A stretch of 64,000 bases of DNA from contig CAJNDS010002814.1 of the NCBI GenBank assembly GCA_905221605.1, positions 52,501 through 116,500 of the forward strand, given 5' to 3'. The position numbers and the translations under genes are program-made. Below are positions 61,701-64,000 of this stretch, piece by piece; the stretch's first letter is position 1; every line of letters starts with the position of its first letter. This DNA is from Symbiodinium natans (lineage: Eukaryota > Sar > Dinophyceae > Suessiales > Symbiodiniaceae). Below the pieces are notes generated by a model. It worked only from the letters and a program-made list of their open reading frames with translations. It was not told where the DNA came from and did no database searches.

Positions 61701-64000
61701 CCTAAACCCTAAAACCTTATACCCCAAAAGTAAAAGCCCTACACCCGAATGTAGGGTGCAGAGGCGTCAGGCTTCAGGGGAGTAGGTTGAGAGGGTGAGC
61801 GAGGGTCTGCGTCTTTTGCCCTGGCACCTGGGCACACTTTGTTGTTTTGTGGGGCAGGGGTTGCGAGCTCTTCCTGACGATGATCAAGCTGATGTTCACC
61901 CAGGAGGGTGGCAGCCCGGGCGTGGAGGCCTGTGACAGCCACAGCTGTCAGCACGATAGTCTGCAAAGGTCGAGTTCGACGCTTGTGTGTCCTAAACCCG
62001 ATATAAACCTTACACCCTAAACCCCAAACCATGGTACCCTCATGTTTTGGCAGACCTGCGCTTTGTGTCACTTGAAGGGTTTGGGATGCTCAGGGTCGAC
62101 ATTTTTGAAGGGCTGCTTGGGTTTTTCAAGGGCTTCTTCGTGGCTCATCATGCCCTTCGATTTTTGTTAAGAAGCGGTGGGGGGGGGGGGGAGGTTCCTT
62201 TTGGGTGTTTAAGGTTTTGTCTTGGGTTTTAGGGCTTTAGGTTTTGGGGGGGACACCGAGGGACTTTTCCAGGCCTACAAGCAGACCCTGATGCAGTACC
62301 ACGGTTGGGCGCGGCACCTACTTGGGTTGAGGTTTTGGGGCCTAGGGCCTAGGGTTTGGCGCTTAGGGGTTTAGGGCTTAGGGGCGGGTTTGCTTTCGGG
62401 TTTAGGGTGTAGGGTGTCAGGGTCTGCGAGTCTTTGGTTGCGTGTTACGGGGAGCCGCTACTACTTACGACGGCCACCTACTGCATGATCCCCTCACGGC
62501 AAGGCCTTTAAGCCCTTGAAACTCTACTATTCGTATTGGTAATTTTCCCGAAGTCCCTCGAAATCCTAAACCCTAAACCCGAAACCGTATGCTGACCCCA
62601 AATTCCCAGAATACCCTGAAGCCTGGGAATCCTTCGGTGGAGCTTTATTTGGGGGGGTACCCCTCCTAGAGGCCAAAACTGCTCATTCGCTGCGCCGTTC
62701 TTGAGCCACCAACCCCCCATCCGCCCCCACCCGAGGGTTTAAAGCATCTGGGAAGTGAGGGCGACGGCCTGAACCCTAAAAGACAGTGCTTTGGGTAATG
62801 GCCTGTGAAAGGTTACAGCGGGTGGGGAGAAAGAAACCGGCACCAATGAAACTTGTTGGACTGCATTGAAAACAAATGCCTTCGCGTGACACCCCTGGGG
62901 TGTGCAGGGGCGCCATTTCCACATGGTACTTGCCGCTCTAAACCCTAACCCCTAAACCCCAAACCCTAAACCCTAAATCCTAAACCCTAAACCCTAAACT
63001 CTAGACCCTAAACCCAAAACACCAAACCCCAAACCCTAAACCCTAAACCCTAAACCCTAAACCCTAAAAACCCTAAACCCTAAACCCTCAGCCCAGATGC
63101 TGCAGAAGACGGTGAAGCTTGGCATGCGCGCCATGCCGGGGAAGGATGGCGTCATGAAGTCCGAGGGCCTGATCCTAGGCCCCCTCTTTTGTTTCCTGTG
63201 GTTTAGGGTTTAGGGTTTAGGTTTAGGGTTCAGGTTTCAGGGATTTAGGGCCTGATCCTAGGCCCCGTTTCTTGCGGTTTAGGCTTTTAGGGTTTTCGGG
63301 TTTTCGGGTTCTGGGTTTAAGGGAGTTAGGGTTTTAGGGTTTTAGGATGTTTGGGTTTTAGGGTCTTCGGGTTTCAGGATTTCAGGGTTTCGGGGTTTCG
63401 GGGTTTGCCGTTGGTAGGGGGTGTGGTTTAGTGCTCAGGGCTGAGTCTTGATAGAAGAACCGTGATGGTTGCCGAGGCCCCAAGCCCAAAGCCCCAAACC
63501 CTGTTTGAACCCTCCATTTCTTGAACCTCAAGTCCGAAGTACACCCCAAGATTCTGAGTCCTTCTTGCAGGCGCGCTCACTTGGTGCCCAACTTGTCCCC
63601 TAAACCCTAAACCCTAAACCCTAAACCCTAAACCCTAAACCCTAAACCCTAAACCCTAAACCCAAACCCGAAGCCCGAAACCCTAAGCGCTTGAGACTTC
63701 GGCAGGCGAGGTGTCGCCCGAGCAGAGGACGAAGCTCTGCGAGCGCGACGCGCCAGCAGCTTCCATTGCGGGGCTGGAAGTGCAGCCTGGGCTGAAGTTC
63801 AGGGTTTAGGGTTTAGGGTTTGGGGTTTAGGGTTTAGGGTTTAGGGTTTAGGGTTTAGGGTTTAGGGTTTGGGGTTTGGGGTTTGGGGTTTGGGGTTTGG
63901 GGTTTGGTCTTCAGGGTTTAGGGTTTCGGGCGTCGCCTTCTGCCAAGCCCTGTTGCAAAGCCCTGTTGGCTAAGGGTGCACTGGATGTATGAGAAAATGA
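58747..64000 (+). CDS. GLTP: Glycolipid transfer protein gene, tandem copy 3 (3' end outside window)
   Basis: Exons: 58747-58770 (MGNCQAAE), 58843-59016 (174 nt, three codons longer than in copies 1 and 2), 59132-59238, 59312-59346, 59595-59665, 60105-~60128, 60421-~60505, ~60790-60860, 61384-61422, 61858-61927, 62273-62308, 63097-63178, 63706-~63790, ~63970-beyond 64000. The most diverged copy, with long introns full of telomere-like arrays, yet exon phases and the GLTP ligand residues ([18 protein letters not shown]) are kept, which argues for function. The twelve-codon exon at 62273 ends TGG|GC where copies 1 and 2 have TGG|GT. The last exon starts at the window edge (…RVHWM…) and differs from copies 1 and 2 (RVQWMVELM). 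Confidence 0.85.
59462..59518 (+). repeat. AT dinucleotide microsatellite in GLTP copy 3 intron
   Basis: (AT)n with ATGT interruptions, between the 35-nt and 71-nt exons. The frames across it (IYIYIYI) are artefacts. Confidence 0.95.
59700..60085. repeat. Telomere-like repeats and poly-G in GLTP copy 3 intron
   Basis: CCCTAAA-type 59705-59760, a 15-G run near 59849-59863, and CCCTAAA 60010-60080. Confidence 0.9.
60340..60415 (+). repeat. TTTAGGG array abutting a GLTP exon
   Basis: About ten perfect units, then TACTCAG and the exon GTGACATGCTG at 60421: the array ends 6 nt before the 3' splice site. Confidence 0.95.
60525..60900. repeat. CCCTAAA arrays flanking GLTP copy 3 exon 8
   Basis: CCCTAAA 60532-60612 and 60690-60730, each followed by a G-run (60624-60634 and 60774-60782), and a short TTTAGGG run after the exon (60871-60890). 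Confidence 0.95.
61265..61735 (-). repeat. CCCTAAA array passing into a long CCCCAAA (TTTGGGG) array
   Basis: CCCTAAA with CCCCAAA interruptions at 61270-61375, interrupted by the 39-nt GLTP exon (61384-61422), then about 32 nearly uninterrupted CCCCAAA units at 61462-61690 with occasional CCCCACA. Frames such as [11 protein letters not shown] across it are translation of the repeat. Confidence 0.98.
62930..63090 (-). repeat. CCCTAAA array before GLTP copy 3 exon 12
   Basis: About 20 units, ending …CCCTAAACCCTCAGCCCAG directly at the exon start (63097). 62310-62930 holds no recognised exon. Confidence 0.95.
63195..63930. repeat. Telomere-like arrays around GLTP copy 3 exon 13
   Basis: Decayed G-strand repeats 63195-63410, CCCTAAA 63600-63662 (about nine units), and TTTAGGG 63800-63865 passing into TTTGGGG 63865-63905. 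Confidence 0.95.

Noticed and set aside
61366-61705. Several overlapping open frames on both strands ([11 protein letters not shown] and TPNPKPQ repeats)
   Set aside because: They are translations of the CCCCAAA array, open only because the 7-mer repeat contains no stop in any phase.

Overview
The window reads as nuclear DNA of a dinoflagellate, most likely of the Symbiodiniaceae/Suessiales type. Reasons: hundreds of copies of the TTTAGGG telomere-type heptamer are scattered between short exons in both orientations; there is a relict dinoflagellate spliced leader (3708-3721, minus strand); genes are cut into very short exons, many with GC rather than GT 5' splice sites; genes lie in unidirectional tandem arrays; and an RCC1/HERC-like repeat gene and Ty1/copia-type retroelements are present. 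Nothing looks prokaryotic, and I saw no tRNA, rRNA or CRISPR array.

Layout. 1-2816: an RCC1/HERC-like gene on the minus strand. 3501-10963: a 7.46-kb element bounded by two identical 133-bp direct repeats. It carries a frameshifted minus-strand gene for a large protein with WW, S1-like and CCCH zinc-finger motifs, and no reverse transcriptase. 11-20 kb: unassigned minus-strand exons, then a multi-exon arylsulfatase whose introns are full of TTTAGGG/CCCTAAA arrays. 20.9-26.6 kb: two diverged tandem copies, plus a fragment of a third, of an unrecognised multi-exon minus-strand gene with a CPHGPFC..C motif. 26.9-28.8 kb: a minus-strand short-chain dehydrogenase. 29-32.4 kb: low-complexity and inverted-repeat (fold-back-like) DNA.

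32395-47760: retroelements. Element 1 (9.9 kb, both LTRs) encodes gag, a complete copia-order pol (protease, integrase, RT, RNase H), an unusual C-terminal extension of about 450 residues and a further coiled-coil ORF. A 1.55-kb piece of a different retroelement follows, with its integrase and protease on opposite strands. Element 2, a near-identical relative of element 1, runs into a 100-N assembly gap at 47761-47860.

48371-64000: three tandem plus-strand copies of a glycolipid-transfer-protein (GLTP) gene, each of about 13 small exons, the third running off the window. Comparing the copies fixes most exon borders, shows that more than half of the introns start with GC, and shows all five canonical GLTP ligand-contact residues conserved.

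The telomere-like arrays are confined to gene-bearing DNA. They are absent from the CCCH element and from the whole 29.8-47.76 kb retroelement block. Several arrays are homogenised variants (TTTGGGG, TTGAGGG, TTTAGGGG, CCCTATAAA). All gene models are my manual exon calls from reading frames and motifs, without transcript evidence.
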